A stretch of 64,000 nucleotides of DNA from NCBI RefSeq assembly GCF_018320785.1, contig NC_054876.1:8000707-8064706 (forward strand), given 5' to 3'. The number at the start of each line of letters is the position of its first letter. The first letter of the stretch is position 1. The translations under genes were made by a program, and so were the position numbers. The DNA is from Cheilinus undulatus. Its lineage: Eukaryota > Chordata > Actinopteri > Labriformes > Labridae. Below, piece by piece: positions 1 to 37,112 of the stretch. The notes below the pieces were generated by a model, which was not told where the DNA came from, ran no database searches, and worked only from the letters and a program-made list of their open reading frames with translations.

Positions 1-1539
1 ATCAACCTTGGTCCTATCCTGCAGCCTCCTGATGAACCATGCAAAGGCCTGCACCAGGCCCAAGCCCCATCTCTCCAAGTATCCTCCCAGCTGATCCCTT
101 CAAGATGCACATGGTTGCCATGGGAGGCCTGGTTTAACCCACCAGGTCCTGGTCCAATATGCATACCTACTTACTGAAACGAGTGCCTTCCAGGCTGCAA
201 GCAGGCCTCTATCGAGTTCCAGTAAATGCTCAGTAAAGCTGTCTATTGTAGACCTCTTAGGCATAGAACCCGGCTGTTCAGGCTACAAGTGTTGAGGAAA
301 ACTATGTATAATAAACATGCCTTTAAAGGACAACATGATGTGCCATTTAGAAAACAGATCATGTGGGACATTAGTTATGAGCTGTTATTCAAATACTATT
401 ATAATTTTAGAGAAAGACACAAAGACAGACGCATCTTACTTTGTGCCTAGATTCACCACCCAGGCAAAACATTCTCCAGCTTTTCTGTGAACATGAACAC
501 AACGATGCTGCCAGAGTTTAAACTTGGACTCTTCTGTCCAAAGTACCTTCTACCAGTCTTCAGCAGTCCAGTTTTTGTGCTCCCTGGCAAATCTGAGGCA
601 TTTCTGGATGTTTGCAGGTCTCAATAATGGCTACTTAGCAGCTATTCTTCCCTTTAAGCCTCATTCTGGAGACTTTCTCAGACTCTAATCTAGAAGCATT
701 CATCTTTACCTGGAGGTCAGAATAGGTCTACCTTCTGTCTCTAGTACTTCAAATCTTGAGGTGTCTAACATCTGCTTTAGTTATCTTTCCTTTTCTTCCT
801 CTTCCTTGGTTCATTTTGTAAGTACCAGTCTGGGCTGTTGACTCCAGGGCATACCACACTGTAAGAACACTTTCTGTCATTCCCTGTTTGTCTCAGTACG
901 GACTCTTTCATTTTCAGAGAGCTCTCCACGTTTTACCATTTTGAACAGGAATGAGGAATTTCTAAGTTAGGTCATCTTTTATACCCATATTTTAGCCAGT
1001 GCACTGGGCTTCTCTGAAAAGTCAGAAATTAATCAAACCTTACATTTAACCACTAAAACACATTTTTCTGTTCAGGTATGACAGTAAATAACTTTAATTT
1101 AACGTCCTAATCAAAAGATAACAATGTGCTTTACTACCTTTTCAGTTTTTGTGTAAAACAGTAAATTTGAACACTCATAGATAACAATAACAATTATTTT
1201 TTTGTCATTGCAGTTAAAGAGCTTCTACAAACTAATGTCTTAACCATTAAAGAAATACAAGAGATGGTTTTGGTAATTACCAATGCTGTTAATTTAGAGC
1301 AGCTGTGGCATGAGCCTTACTTTGGGTGGTGGTGTAATAAATTTGTTAAGCACTGTAAGTTCGAAGAAAATCCCTTAAAAGCATTTTTGAAATTCGGCAT
1401 TTGAAAAGTGACAAAGACAGCAAGGATGAACATTTGAACATTTCTTCCTGGTGTTAGAGTAGAAATTTTGTGTCTCATAAAAGCAATTATATAAAAGTGA
1501 GTTTTAAGGAGTGATTTAAAAGATGTTACTGAATCTATT
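1..1539. other. Upstream flank, no gene recognised
   Basis: I see no coding exon or recognisable repeat here. The only open frame of note (226-450) resembles no family and has no splice or promoter context. The sequence is ordinary AT-rich non-coding DNA. Confidence 0.5.
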
Positions 1540-1965
1540 AACCTTATCTTCTCAGGCAGGTCGTTCCAAAGTCGAGGGGCCCTGATAGCAAAGGCCCTGT
1601 CTCCTTTAGGTTTGAGTCTCGACTTTGGAACGACCAGGAGCCCCCCCCGCCCAAGGATCTAAGGCTGTGTGAAGGCTCATAAGGGGTTAGCATCTCAGTA
1701 ATATAACCTGGGGCGAAACCCCTGAAAGCTTTAAAAGTAATCAGTAAAATCTTAAAATCGATTCTAAAAGTGACAGGAAGCCAGTGGAGGGAAGTGAGGA
1801 TAGGTGTGATGTGATGCCATCTGTTAAAACCAGTTAAAAGCCTAGCTGCTGTGTTCTGGACCAGTTGGAGGCGGGACAGGGATTATCTGGAGATGCCAGA
1901 GAGAAGGGAGTTACAGTAGTCTAAGCGGGAGAACATGAGGGCGTGTATGATTTTTTTAAGATCAG
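1540..1965. repeat. High-copy fish interspersed repeat fragment
   Basis: The text resembles a multicopy fish repeat that I recognise only from general familiarity (a stretch about a gross product lost in an accident of degeneration: 'ctgtgttctggaccag', 'gccagagagaagggag'). The class is uncertain and it is probably retroelement-derived. It contains an unusual perfect 18-bp inverted repeat (1559-1576 against 1618-1635). No open reading frame survives. Confidence 0.45.
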
Positions 1966-2370
1966 CAGGGGTATAGTTATAACTAGTTTGCATTTCCACA
2001 GACACCCATACCCTAACTTGGTGGGTGGGTATTAAAAGGCTGATGGAATATGGGAACAGTCATGTTTTGAGTCATAACGGTATGTTAATAAGTGGATATA
2101 AGTAGTCTATAATTTATACAACACAATATAAAATTTGCAAGCTGTACCTTGAGAGTTTGTCACATTGAAAACAACCCAAAGGTTTAGGTGGTGTTAAATC
2201 AAACTAGATCAAGTAAGAAAACCTGGGTGCAGCCTGAAGGTTTACAAACATGTTCAGTAACCACAGAGCGATCTTTTCCAAGGTTACCAAACAGAGAATC
2301 AACTGATCTAAAGCTTCATATTCAAAAAACTTTAACATTAAATCACTTTCATATCCATCATGGAAAAACC

Positions 2371-2931
2371 TAACCTGACACACCAGATGGATTTGTTTCA
2401 CACATCCATCTGGTAAACCTCTCATAGACAGCGTTTGGGAAAGGGCAGAAAAAAAAAACTTGAAGGGTGACTGGATGAATGTTCTGTCACATCTTTACGG
2501 GCCAATCAGGGCAACAAAACACGTGACGAAGCAGCTACCGAGGCGCGCCGCTACCGAGCAGTAAACTCCATATAGAACTACATAACCATGGGGACTGTAG
2601 ACATGTCAGTGCACATTTTTTTTTTGTTTTTGAATAGAAAATAAGTCACTGCTGTTCTTTGTTCTTCTTTTAATGAAAAAATGTTGTCAAGTTCTGATAA
2701 AAATGGCGCTTTAGCAGCATCCACGTTAATGTCTTCCGCCATAATTGCACCAGCCTCTTGTTGCTGCTAGTTTACGTCACGACTCTGCCGCACCCGAAAA
2801 TGCTGCCCCTCGTCTCTGATTGGTCCTGTCACTCTCTTACCAGGCCCAAACGGTTCAGATGGGAGCTTTGCAAGATGGATTCGCCAGTGAGAAACAAGGA
2901 AATGGGTGAATCCATCTGCTTTGCAAGGTTA
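2371..2931. mobile_element. MITE-like element, intact copy 1
   Basis: The ends are imperfect inverted repeats: the left end begins TAACCTGACACACCAGATGG and the right end, read on the other strand, begins TAACCTTGCAAAGCAGATGG. The left end also folds on itself (CCAGATGGAT and ATCCATCTGG). A second copy spans 35170-46259 but is split by later insertions, and a short fragment of the same ends lies near 47318. The length is 561 bp and no transposase is present. No clear target-site duplication is visible, so the superfamily is not assigned. This copy is useful as the uninterrupted reference for the split copy. Confidence 0.7.
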
Positions 2932-3640
2932 GAATCATTATATATCTATTTCGAGTCCAAATATCCCTAATTCAAGTAGATATCAAGTCTAGATTTCTCG
3001 TTTTCACCCGCTCCTCACTGAGCAGACTTCTTTGTTTTATTTTGCAGCCCGGCTGAGCAGTCTTGTCGCACGCTGACATGAAATCAGTGCAAACCCTATT
3101 GTTGTGTGCGTAGCTCCACCTTTTTGTGAAGAATAGGCAAGATTGTCTCTATGGAAGGGAGCCAAAAAAGCTGAACATACGGATCGTTTTTTTTTGGGGG
3201 GGCCCTTTCCAACTTTTGTTACACAGAAACACAAAAAAATGCCTAAACCGTGCCGTACTGAACTGAACCTGAAGCTATCACCTTTGAGTTACGACTTCCA
3301 TCATATGATCAGTTCATCCTCAAGTCAGAGTAGACCTTTAATCCAAGTTTGAAGACAATTCCTCAAAGCCTTTAGATATCACCTTCACAGAATCATACAG
3401 ATAGTAAGGGTTAAACATGACTGAAAGACCTTGGCCTTTGACCTATGACCTCTAACACCAACCAGTTCAACTCTGACTTAATTAGGAAATTTACTTGAAG
3501 TGTGAAGTAAATCTTGAGATATTTTGTTGACAGGAATGGGCGGCCAGAAAACTACCAGGCTATTGCCCAAGAGGAGTTATAAAACCCACAATGGAATATG
3601 ATTACCCTGTCGTCTCAGCACTCAACAACACCTATAAGTA
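2932..3640. other. Intergenic, nothing recognised
   Basis: No gene, structural RNA or clear repeat was identified. Open frames here are short and unrelated to known families. Confidence 0.4.
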
Positions 3641-4026
3641 ACATGAATAATTGCAGCACAGGGCTGTATGCAATATGGATCAGTGCAATATAGGGATATG
3701 TGCAATATAAATTGGTGCAATAAAGGGGTAGGTCCAGTTGGACTCAGTGCAATACGAGGGTATGTGCAATACAGATATAAAATCTGGCTCATCTAATGTG
3801 TTATTGTTGTCTGTTTGTACTAACATGATCCTGTTGTCAGTTTTTGTCCTTGTTCGCGGTTGTGTTCTGTCTGTAAATAGTATTTGTATATGTTTTATTT
3901 CTTATATCAACCCACCAGGGGGTCTGCAGATGGAAATCAGCCTTGGGCTACATTCTGGCATATTTACATTTTTTTATAAAGTGTTCATTGATATGTATTG
4001 TTCCCCCTTTAATAAATAAATAAATA
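3641..4026 (+). mobile_element. Retroelement 3' end with AATAAA-repeat tail
   Basis: A run of irregular GTGCAATA-type motifs (about 3660-3775) is followed by a stretch typical of a fish retroelement 3' region. It ends in a short tandem AATA tail (about 4009-4026), the kind of tail left by target-primed reverse transcription. No reverse-transcriptase coding remains. The family is inferred, not proven. Confidence 0.45.
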
Positions 4027-4455
4027 AAGTGCTTTTGTTTCTTCTTAACAGTTGTTCTTTGCTAAGAACAATCCATATATGAGAAAGCATTGGTATATGA
4101 GGGTTTAAAGAGCAGACTTCTACATAAGAATGTTTATAATGAGGTCCTTTGTCCACATGGAGGCTGGGGCAGCTCCAGATTATGGAGGTTTCTTTAGGTT
4201 TGCACTGTTGACCAAAATGCTTTAACATATAAAGCACAGCCAAATATGTCTGAGAGAAGTTTGAGCTCGTCTGTAAATAAGGGTCCTGGTGTTTCTTTGA
4301 AGACCCTGCTGTGCATGGAGCCACCTCGCTGTTCTTGTCGGGACAGGAGCTCTTGACATAATTAACAGGTGGTCCTTTCTGCAGCTCTGTGTACAGCTAG
4401 AGTTTATCTGCACAGCTCAGCCAGTCTGACTCGCTGGGACTCCTGCCAGTCAAAC

Positions 4456-23063
<18,608 letters not shown>

Positions 23064-23509
23064 GTCACAAAGTCAGCCTCTGTGTTGACCGATGATGAAA
23101 TTACTTCTGCTTTTTATGCTTTTTGCATACAACAAGAGTTACAAAACTGTAACAGTAATAACCACAATGTACCTAATAATTTGGGAGTGGATGAATAACA
23201 GAGAAGTGTCTGGCAGTGTTACATAACTGTAAAAACATACTGTTACCATCACGCTTGTTCCTTTTTGGACCAAAGATTATTTCAGGTGTGTTTTTGTTGT
23301 GATGTTTGTTTGTATATAAAGTTGATGTTGTTTTTAATGTATCATATTTTTGGTTGTGCTTTTTTAAAAGGACTTTTTGTTAAAAACACAGCATGTAAAT
23401 TCAGCCTCCATGGGGCTTTTAATCAAAAAGATAAAAAAGATGATGATTAGAGACGTACTGTTTGGCTCTGCCCACCGCCACTGCTCAATTTTAATTAAGA
23501 AGTCTTTTC

Positions 23510-23515
23510 AATAAA
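23510..23515 (+). terminator. Candidate poly(A) signal of gene 1
   Basis: AATAAA lies 447 bp after the stop codon of gene 1 and is the first canonical hexamer I see downstream. The 3' UTR between them is AT-rich and without other genes. Confidence 0.5.
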
Positions 23516-26500
23516 AACTACTCTTTAGATCATATTTTTTTGTTTAATGCATGAATTTCAAATCATGAGGGAGGAAAGCTGCTAAAAGTGGCCTTCCTGG
23601 TTCATGCTGCAAGCTTCTTAAAAAATATTCTGGAATAGATCAGAGCATCAAGAAAGAAGTGCACTTTTAGCAGCTTTTCTCCCTCATCTGATTCATCTAT
23701 AGCAGTGGTTCCCAAACTTTTCCTGTGTGGCCCCCCTTTTGTTACATGTTTTCTCTTAACCAAAACTTTGTCTTGGCTGCTTTTATGGTTGCACTCCGCT
23801 ATGGATCGTAAAACATTTGGCATATGCTGTTCTCCTTGACCATCTGTTGCTCACGGTGGTAGTAGAGGAGCAGAAGACCCGAACACAATCATATAATCCA
23901 GGGTGCAAATTGTAGGGGGTGAGGGGTGGGGGGGTCATGGATCATCTGATAATCAGCTGAGAGAAGTTCATACGGGAAAAAATGCCCTGACGTTTTGGAA
24001 TCTGCTCGTGGCTCTGCAAGTGTTCAAGGCCCCATCCACACGGAGACGAAACAGTAGTCGTTTATGGATTTGTGCACTCTGGGACCCGTTTTCAAAAAGT
24101 ATCGTTTACAGTCACCTGAAATGCCATTTCCGTGTGGATGAAAACTCCATACGACAAAAAACTTTTGCGTATACATCTGAATTTGGCTCCGTGTGGACGG
24201 GGCCTATGTCAGAAATTCATTCACGTCATGAGTTTTGGGCTCCCAAAACGCCGGTTCCATGTGGATGAAACAGGGATATGATAAGATACATTTGCGGATA
24301 CTCCATACTGCATTTTACCTGCTGAAGAGGAGAAGGGAGTAGCCCCCCAAAACAAACACCTGAAAGAAAGAGGCTGCAGTGAAAGCCTGGAAAAGCATCA
24401 CAAAAGAAGAATGCAAAAGTTTGGTGATGTCAGTGGATCACAGGCTTGATGCAGTTAATACAACTAAATATGAAGTCTAATTCACTTTAATCTATTTTAA
24501 GTCTATCTACTCCTGTACTTTTGCTCACCTTAAAACATGCTGTTCAGTTAGAATAAATGCTATTTTCCAGTGTAATGTAAATATCTGTCTTGATGTCAAA
24601 CCCAAATGTTTTCAGTCTATAGCAAAAATAAAGGAATTAGTCTCACTGTTCCAGAACTTTACAGGGGACTAGTCATTTTTTAAATTGACGTAGACATTTT
24701 AGTGACAAAGTTCTTCTTCTTGTATACGTGAAATGCCACATTTTAATGTTATAACTTTGCATAATGTGCTTTTTACTGTTTCATGAGGCCCTACTTGTAC
24801 AGATTTATAATTATCATTATTAAAGGAGTTCTTTTTTTATTACAGTACTTTCGTTTTGAGTGTCTGTGTATGCTCACGTTGATCAATCCACCTCAGACGA
24901 TATATTGCAGCAGACGTCACTCCTTGCCCAGTATTTTGAAATGGTGACTAAAACATAGACTTCCACTAACAGGAACACACAGCTGGTAGTTATTAACAGA
25001 CTTAGCCAGGTGGAAAGTCACCAGCACATTGACTCATGAAGATTTTACATGAAATAAAAACGTGTTTGCATGAAGGAGACAATCAGCTTCATGAACTCAG
25101 TGAAAGTACAAAAGAGTTTTGATCCACAATTGACAATATTTGTGACTCATGTGAGATTGTTACAGGTGGTTGGGTATTATGACATGCTTTGTGGTTCAAG
25201 TGTGCATCATATGAAGGATTAATTTTCTCAAAGTTATATAACTCCCTAACCTGTCAGGACTTTTAATCTGAAATGTAATGCATTAGAACCATTGTTCCTG
25301 ATAACAGGACTCGGCATGTTCATGCTTGGCAGCAGACACAAAACTATTTTACTGAAGGCAACGACAGTGTCAGAGCTGTTAGACAGAGGTCACTGGCATG
25401 TCACTGGAAAACTCAGAGGACAAAAATTACCAGAACCGAAAAAGAACTTAAAACGTTTACAAAAGGCAAAAGTTGGTATAAAATTTGTCAGAGGAGATGT
25501 ATGAAAAAGAGCTGCATGGCATAGAAAGTATACAGTACTTTAAGAGTAAAACAGTGTTTACAACAACAAAAGCTTTTGACTCACAAACATCAAACTTAAT
25601 TATTATTTAATCCAGAATTTCTTAACCTTTGTTCTGTCATGTTATCCTTTAAAAATGTGAAATATCTTAAGGTATCAATAAAATATTGATTTAAAAAAAC
25701 TGTCCTTATCCCTGTTGGAGGAGTCTTTAGTTTTAGGATTAACAATTTAAATCTCTGAAGCATTGGTTCTAATCTGGTTGGTCAGGGTTCAAAGGTCAGC
25801 CGCAGAGCCCTTTTACGTGGGTCACAATTTTGTGCCAGGATAATAAAAAACAAAAGAAGTGTCAAAAGTCTATAAAGTACCGAGGCCATTATTGGGATAC
25901 ATTGGTGTATTTTTTAACTTTGTTTTACAGAGATAATTAGTGCATTTATTTTTTTCTCATTGTTTCCACTTGTATTTCTCTTTTTCTTGGACTAAAAAAA
26001 GCAGCTTTCCCATTATAATCATGTAACTCCACAAGGTCTCAAGAAATTTGGGGAAAATGTACATTATCATAGGGAAATGGGGTGTAAAAAAATTTTCTAC
26101 TCTTTTCAGTCATATGTTTGGTCCATCCAAGATCAGAACTGCTAAGATTTTAATCAAAGAACTTATTCTTTGTAGAAATGTTTTAAACTTTGGTTTGTGG
26201 TGTGTCCTAAGGCTATTTGAGAATCCCTGCTCCAAATCACTTTCCCAAAAACTATGATACCTCTATTTTTTATGGGATTCAGTGCATAGACCTGAAAAAC
26301 ACATTTTTGTGCCAACCTGCAGAACTGAAAACACAGAAGCATGATTCTGGGGCAGCGCTAACTGGCGTACGCCTGTTTATTTGTCCAAGACACTGGCATG
26401 ATTTTAGGAAAAGGGAAATTGAGACAATTTTGATTATCAACATTGAGATAGCTAGCAATCTGCTTATTTGTGGTCATTCTTGGTTGATTTGAAGCATTTT

Positions 26501-27571
26501 GAAGGCACCCCGATGATTCCTAAAGACACTCTCTGATCAAACCTGAGGTAGTCATGTATACAGCATTATCTAACATCATTTACCTGATTATGAAAAATCA
26601 CATAAACACATAGTACATTATTGCATAATCATCCGCATGTAAACTGTTTAGCCTAGTATGGAGTCATTTTTGTTGTAAAACTCAAAAGCACATTTTAATG
26701 CTTAAGAGTATTACTTATTGATTTAAAGCTGAGAATTTTCTTTGAAAAACCATTAAAGCCTGCCTTTGTGCTCTAAATGTCTGCTGGGTCTCAAATTCAG
26801 TTGCTTGCTCATAATTTCCCGTGTGTAACAGCCACTCTCCTCTCATCCAGGTTGCTTCCACTTGCTTTTGAAACTGCCGCACACTTATTTTTCTATACCT
26901 GCATAGGAAACCTTTTCTGTGTGTACATATGTCTGCTGTTGGATTTTCTTTGATGAACCCACCAATAGGAAGCAGGTAGAGGATTGTTGCTGCTGTGCTG
27001 TTCTCCAGGAGTCCTCTACTTTGACTTCACATCTTAAATCCCATACTTCTGTTAGCGTACTTTATTACAGTACACTTGAATGCAGTATAGAGCCCTGAAT
27101 CACAGTGGGTTAGTATTGACCCAAATCGCACACTGCTGTTTTGCACTGTTGCTGTTTTGGGACATTTATGCCTGTATTTTGCAAGGATAGTGAAAAGATT
27201 TTGATGGAATAACTTCCTACATTTGCTAGTCATTGTTTTTCGAACAGTTTTAAGTTTTTTTTTTTTTTTTATCATGTTCATTATGTTCTCTCTGCTTGTC
27301 TACTATCTTTATGACCTTGACATTAAAATGAGGAAAATACAATGTATTTTCATGATAAGATTGAAGCTTTGAATGATCTGATTTTCCTTTATTTATTTAT
27401 TTATTTTTTAGTCCAGAGTTATTTTGTAACAAGGACATATTCTAAAACTACACCTGCAGGAGATTGTGACAATACAGTAGTAGTATTGTGGAATCATTTC
27501 CTGAAAATCTTCCAAATTATAGTGTTATGTCATTAAATCAGAGTGTCTTTATGTGGGAAACTTTTTTATAT
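23516..27571. other. Intergenic region between genes 1 and 2
   Basis: No exon was recognised. At about 23702 a phrase 'cagtggttcccaaactttt' marks the end of a decayed hAT-type element. A small MITE lies at 24028-24204. The rest is AT-rich and unremarkable; open frames such as 25292-25504 and 27027-27281 have no family features. Confidence 0.5.
24028..24204. mobile_element. Short MITE with 20-bp inverted ends
   Basis: The left end is GGCCCCATCCACACGGAG and the right end on the opposite strand is GGCCCCGTCCACACGGAG, one mismatch in 18. The element is 177 bp with no coding. A further partial 'ccatgtggatgaaac' phrase follows at 24257, so it may be longer or have a neighbour. No clear target duplication is visible. 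Confidence 0.7.
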
Positions 27572-27675
27572 GATGAGCAATAAAAGTGCCACTTCCTCTC
27601 TTAACCAAGTAAGGAAAACTGAGTCACTGAGTCCAGGAGGTAGTTCCTCAACACGCCCTGTTTCTGCCTTTAAAA
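27572..27675 (+). promoter_or_regulatory. Gene 2 promoter: ETS/PEA3, AP-1 and TATA-like box
   Basis: CTTCCT (27592-27597, a PEA3/ETS core on the minus strand) is followed by the exact AP-1 consensus TGAGTCA (27620-27626) and a TATA-like TTTAAAA (27669-27675), 44 bp before the ATG. An AP-1 site next to an ETS site upstream of a TATA box is the established architecture of inducible collagenase and stromelysin promoters. The first 32 bp (27572-27603) recur in diverged form at 34723-34754. Confidence 0.7.
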
Positions 27676-27718
27676 GAGCTGCCTGCAGAACAGGGAGACA
27701 TTCAACCAAAGACATTCA

Positions 27719-33543
<5,825 letters not shown>

Positions 33544-33960
33544 ACCAGTTTAGGTGTTTATAAAACTTCTCTGAGCAGCAATGAAGGCATTGTTGTTGTT
33601 TAGTTATAATATGTATTTCAAAGCAACATGGCTATACATTTACAGGTACTGGATTTATGTCCATCCTGAGAACAGCACCTTACATTTCTTAGTATTTCTT
33701 TTTTAAGAGCAAGCTTTTTAACAAGTCTATTACAATTAATTTATGTTTCTATTTATGTGGTAATCTTTGCTTATTTATTAAGCTCTTCACCTGACTGTTT
33801 GAAATGTGTTTTATGAAGTTTACCTGTTGACGTTGAAACATGTTACATTAATAATTTAACATTGTTACATTACATGTCAAATTGCACTGAATTTCAACAC
33901 CACTGAACAAGACGGATGAATGTATGGTTGCAAAATGGTACTCTTTTCTACTGATTCATT

Positions 33961-33966
33961 AATAAA
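33961..33966 (+). terminator. Poly(A) signal of gene 2
   Basis: AATAAA lies 418 bp after the stop codon and is followed by GT/T-rich sequence ('gtacctttgttgttgtt'), a good downstream element. This makes it the likely 3' end of the mRNA. Confidence 0.65.
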
Positions 33967-34722
33967 AGTTGTTTGAAAATAGTTTGAAGTACCTTTGTTG
34001 TTGTTTATCCATTTCATATTTATTAGAAGTGAAGAGATTAAATAGAGATTAATTCACCAACAACCACAATCTCCACTCTCAGACTCCAAATCTTGCATGG
34101 TCAAACATGAATTTAGAGTAAAGAAGCTCAGTGTGACTTGCTGTTTGCTACATGCTACATCCATTTGGTTGAAAAGGATCTGGCTGCAGACCTCTATGAT
34201 GAGGTGTTCAGCTGTAGACCTCTACACTGGAGCGACCTTAACCATGGTGCAGGATGGGACGTATGTTTGTCAGAGGTTACCGTGACTATTTTTCACAACT
34301 GTAGAATATTATGAATAAAAAAATTTACTAAGGGCATTAATGTTTATATAACACACCACCAACTAAGGAAAACCCAAAAAGGGCTAGGGTTAGGAACTCA
34401 AACCCTAAAGTTTAGGGGGAGAGATGGGGCATAAAATCAACAATAACACCCCACAAATTAAGAAAAACCCAAATCAAAATTGCCAGTATCTCTGGGCCTC
34501 TGGACAACACAAATATCTGAGAAAGTATTAATGTGAAGTGAGGACAAGTATGACCTCTGGTTGCACCAAATGGCCCCTTGACTGTGAGCTTCTGTTTCAT
34601 CCATGTGTCACTGACATGTTTACACAAAATAACAGTTTAGATATTTCATTGTGGACTAAATATGTGTATATGTATTCATTTACTGCGAATATAGTGTAGT
34701 GTGTGCTTGTGGTTTGCACTGA

Positions 34723-34754
34723 GATAAGCAGTAGAAGTACCACTTCCTGTCTTA
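34723..34754 (+). promoter_or_regulatory. Diverged copy of the gene 2 promoter, orphan
   Basis: About 27 of 32 bases match 27572-27603, including the exact block CCACTTCCT with the ETS core. Downstream the AP-1 site has decayed (ATCAGTCAGG and ACTCATG in place of TGAGTCA), no TATA-like box is clear, and no MMP exon 1 follows. It is most simply a leftover of a duplicated MMP promoter. Confidence 0.55.
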
Positions 34755-36523
34755 CTCACATGAGATCAGTCAGGACTCATGAAATAAAAATAAACAGAAG
34801 TCCCCTCTTCATCAGTGTTTGGTGATAGTCCTCTGTTGATTAAATAAATATGTAGATATGTGTATTTTAATGTGTGTGTGATTTTTGTTGCTATCCAAGT
34901 GATGACTTGGAACAGACTCTTGATTCCATGCTGACAGCCTGATTAAAATTAATATCCTCAGCCCTCTAACCTCCACAAAGCTATACAGATGACCCCCTGA
35001 TGGAGGCATACCTTGTTTAAGGAGGTGTAAAGTCCACTTGTTGCTCACATCCAAGTACGCAAATAGTGGCAGTGCAAATTTCATTTTATATCTGAGCAGG
35101 TGCACACACAGTGTAAAAATCAGTTTCAACTTTATGTTAAACTGATTCCATTCATATTTATGTAGCATATAACCTGGTACACCAGATGGATTTGTTTCAT
35201 ACATCCATCTGGTAAACCACTCATAGACAGCATTTGGGAAAGGGCCTTAGAAAAAAAACTTGCAGGGTGATTGGATGAACGTTCTGTGTGTCACATCTTT
35301 ACAGGCCAACCAGAGCAACAAAGCATGTGATGTAGTCCCTACAATGTAAAGAGGTTGCTGTAAATTTTACAGTATTTTACTGGCAACAAAGTGCCAGTAA
35401 AATACTGTAAATGCCTTTGCTGTAGTTTTACTGTATTTCAGTTTACAGTATAATTACCGTATTTCCAATTACAGTATAGTTACTGTATTTTCATTAATGG
35501 TACTGCTACTGTATTTCATTTTACAGCATCATTACTGTATTTCTAAAAACAGTACTGTATTTCAATTTACAGCTTTATGACTGTGATTCCAATTACAGTT
35601 TACTATCTGTAATGTCATTTACAGTTATACTACTGTATTTTAAACCATTCTTATTGGGATATTACTGGCAACATAATATGTAAAAAAATATGATCATACA
35701 CAGTTTTTTTTTTTAACCTTTTTTTAATCAACAAATGACAATTTCTCAAACATTATTTCTGTCAATAAGGCTTTAATGTAATAATTCATTTATATATTAA
35801 AAACATTTAAAATATAAACATAAAACATTGGATAATCACCAACATTCTCACAACTACTCTAGAGGTAAAAGTGAATAAGTATGGAATACTATACTATATA
35901 CATTCAAGGAGCACTCTAGCACCTGGGAGGAGTTTTAAAGTGGTTATGAAAGAGAATGAAATTAGTATTCATGATCTTTTAAGATTATATCAGTCGGATT
36001 TATTTTAATTTTTTTTTACCTCTTAAAGGCACTCCCAGGTGTAAGCTGACACCATTAACTGTGAATTGACAGAACCATCGCAGATAGGCAAAGAATTCCA
36101 ATAAGAGAGACATTTTTGCATTAAAATGAAATATGGGAGGGATTTTGGAAAAAAACTCTATTTACACAAGCTCAATACTAAATCTGTAAACCCATAAGGC
36201 GTGTTGCATTGTTCACACAATGTAACCACCCCTTATTTGTTTTTTATCTATTTATCTTTTTTTTCTTTTTTTTTTTTTAGCAAACCTCTAAAGAGAAACA
36301 TAAACCTAAGAGTTTATGCTGGACCCTTTCAGCACACCAAGTTTGCTGGAAGTCCTAAAGAATGCTGGTCAAATAGAACAATTATAAAAATTAATATAGT
36401 CCATCAAATGCTATAATGGCAAAATGATTTGGTAAAAATATTTAACAAAGTTTGGAATCCAAGAAGTTGTGCTGCAACCAAAAGTAGCAGTAGGGTTGTA
36501 TGAGGTACATGGCATTAGCCTGA

Positions 36524-37097
36524 TGTTACGCTGCTACCCTAACTTCCGCTACGAGTCACCTAACTCTAGGGCTAGGGAGCCCGTAACCTAGTGCCTCACC
36601 CTACGTGAAGTAGTTGACGTGAACTTGTTGCCTGTGTGTCCCTCGGTGTGTGTGTGTAAAACCTCTCCCTGTCTGTGGGGTTTGTGTGGATGACTTACCG
36701 CTGAGACGCCGCGCATGCCGCGACTAGCTCACTCTCAGTCGGCTACAATACCAGTTTGCTGCCGCCAGCTCGCTCCGATAGTTGTTTGTTCAGGTGGTGC
36801 TCCCCTCATCCGGTGTCGTGTCGTCGAAACAAGAAAAAAAAAAACATAAACCCAAGATTCCTGAATCCGTTTGGTTTGTCCTTTAGTTGAGGTTTTCTTT
36901 AGCGTCCTCCACGTTGGCATCCATTTTCCTTTCAGCCTCTTTTCCACCTTCACAGGTGTCCCTCATAAGGCTGATCAGTCAGAGCCACCACGCCCCCCAC
37001 TGTGTGACGTCAGTCATGACCCTGCTTCTCTCCGCCTACCAACAACTCCCACCACTCCAAGACACTAACAGAAGGAAAGGAAAACAAAAGTGTGACA
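36524..37097 (-). repeat. 3' LTR of the nested retrotransposon
   Basis: This is the downstream LTR in the element's own minus-strand orientation. It matches 37979-38552 almost base for base, apart from a few substitutions, one small indel and the divergent 28 nt at 37070-37097. A minus-strand open frame (36735-36953) lies wholly within the LTR and is not a known protein. Confidence 0.85.
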
Positions 37098-37112
37098 ACC
37101 ACCCTTTTTTTG

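Noticed and set aside
4369..4455. In-frame upstream ATG giving a longer N-terminus for gene 1
   Set aside because: It would place about 29 unrelated residues before a good signal peptide; the ATG at 4456 directly precedes the hydrophobic segment.
34097..34285. 62-codon + frame downstream of gene 2 considered as an extra MMP exon
   Set aside because: It has no MMP motif and no suitable splice sites in phase.
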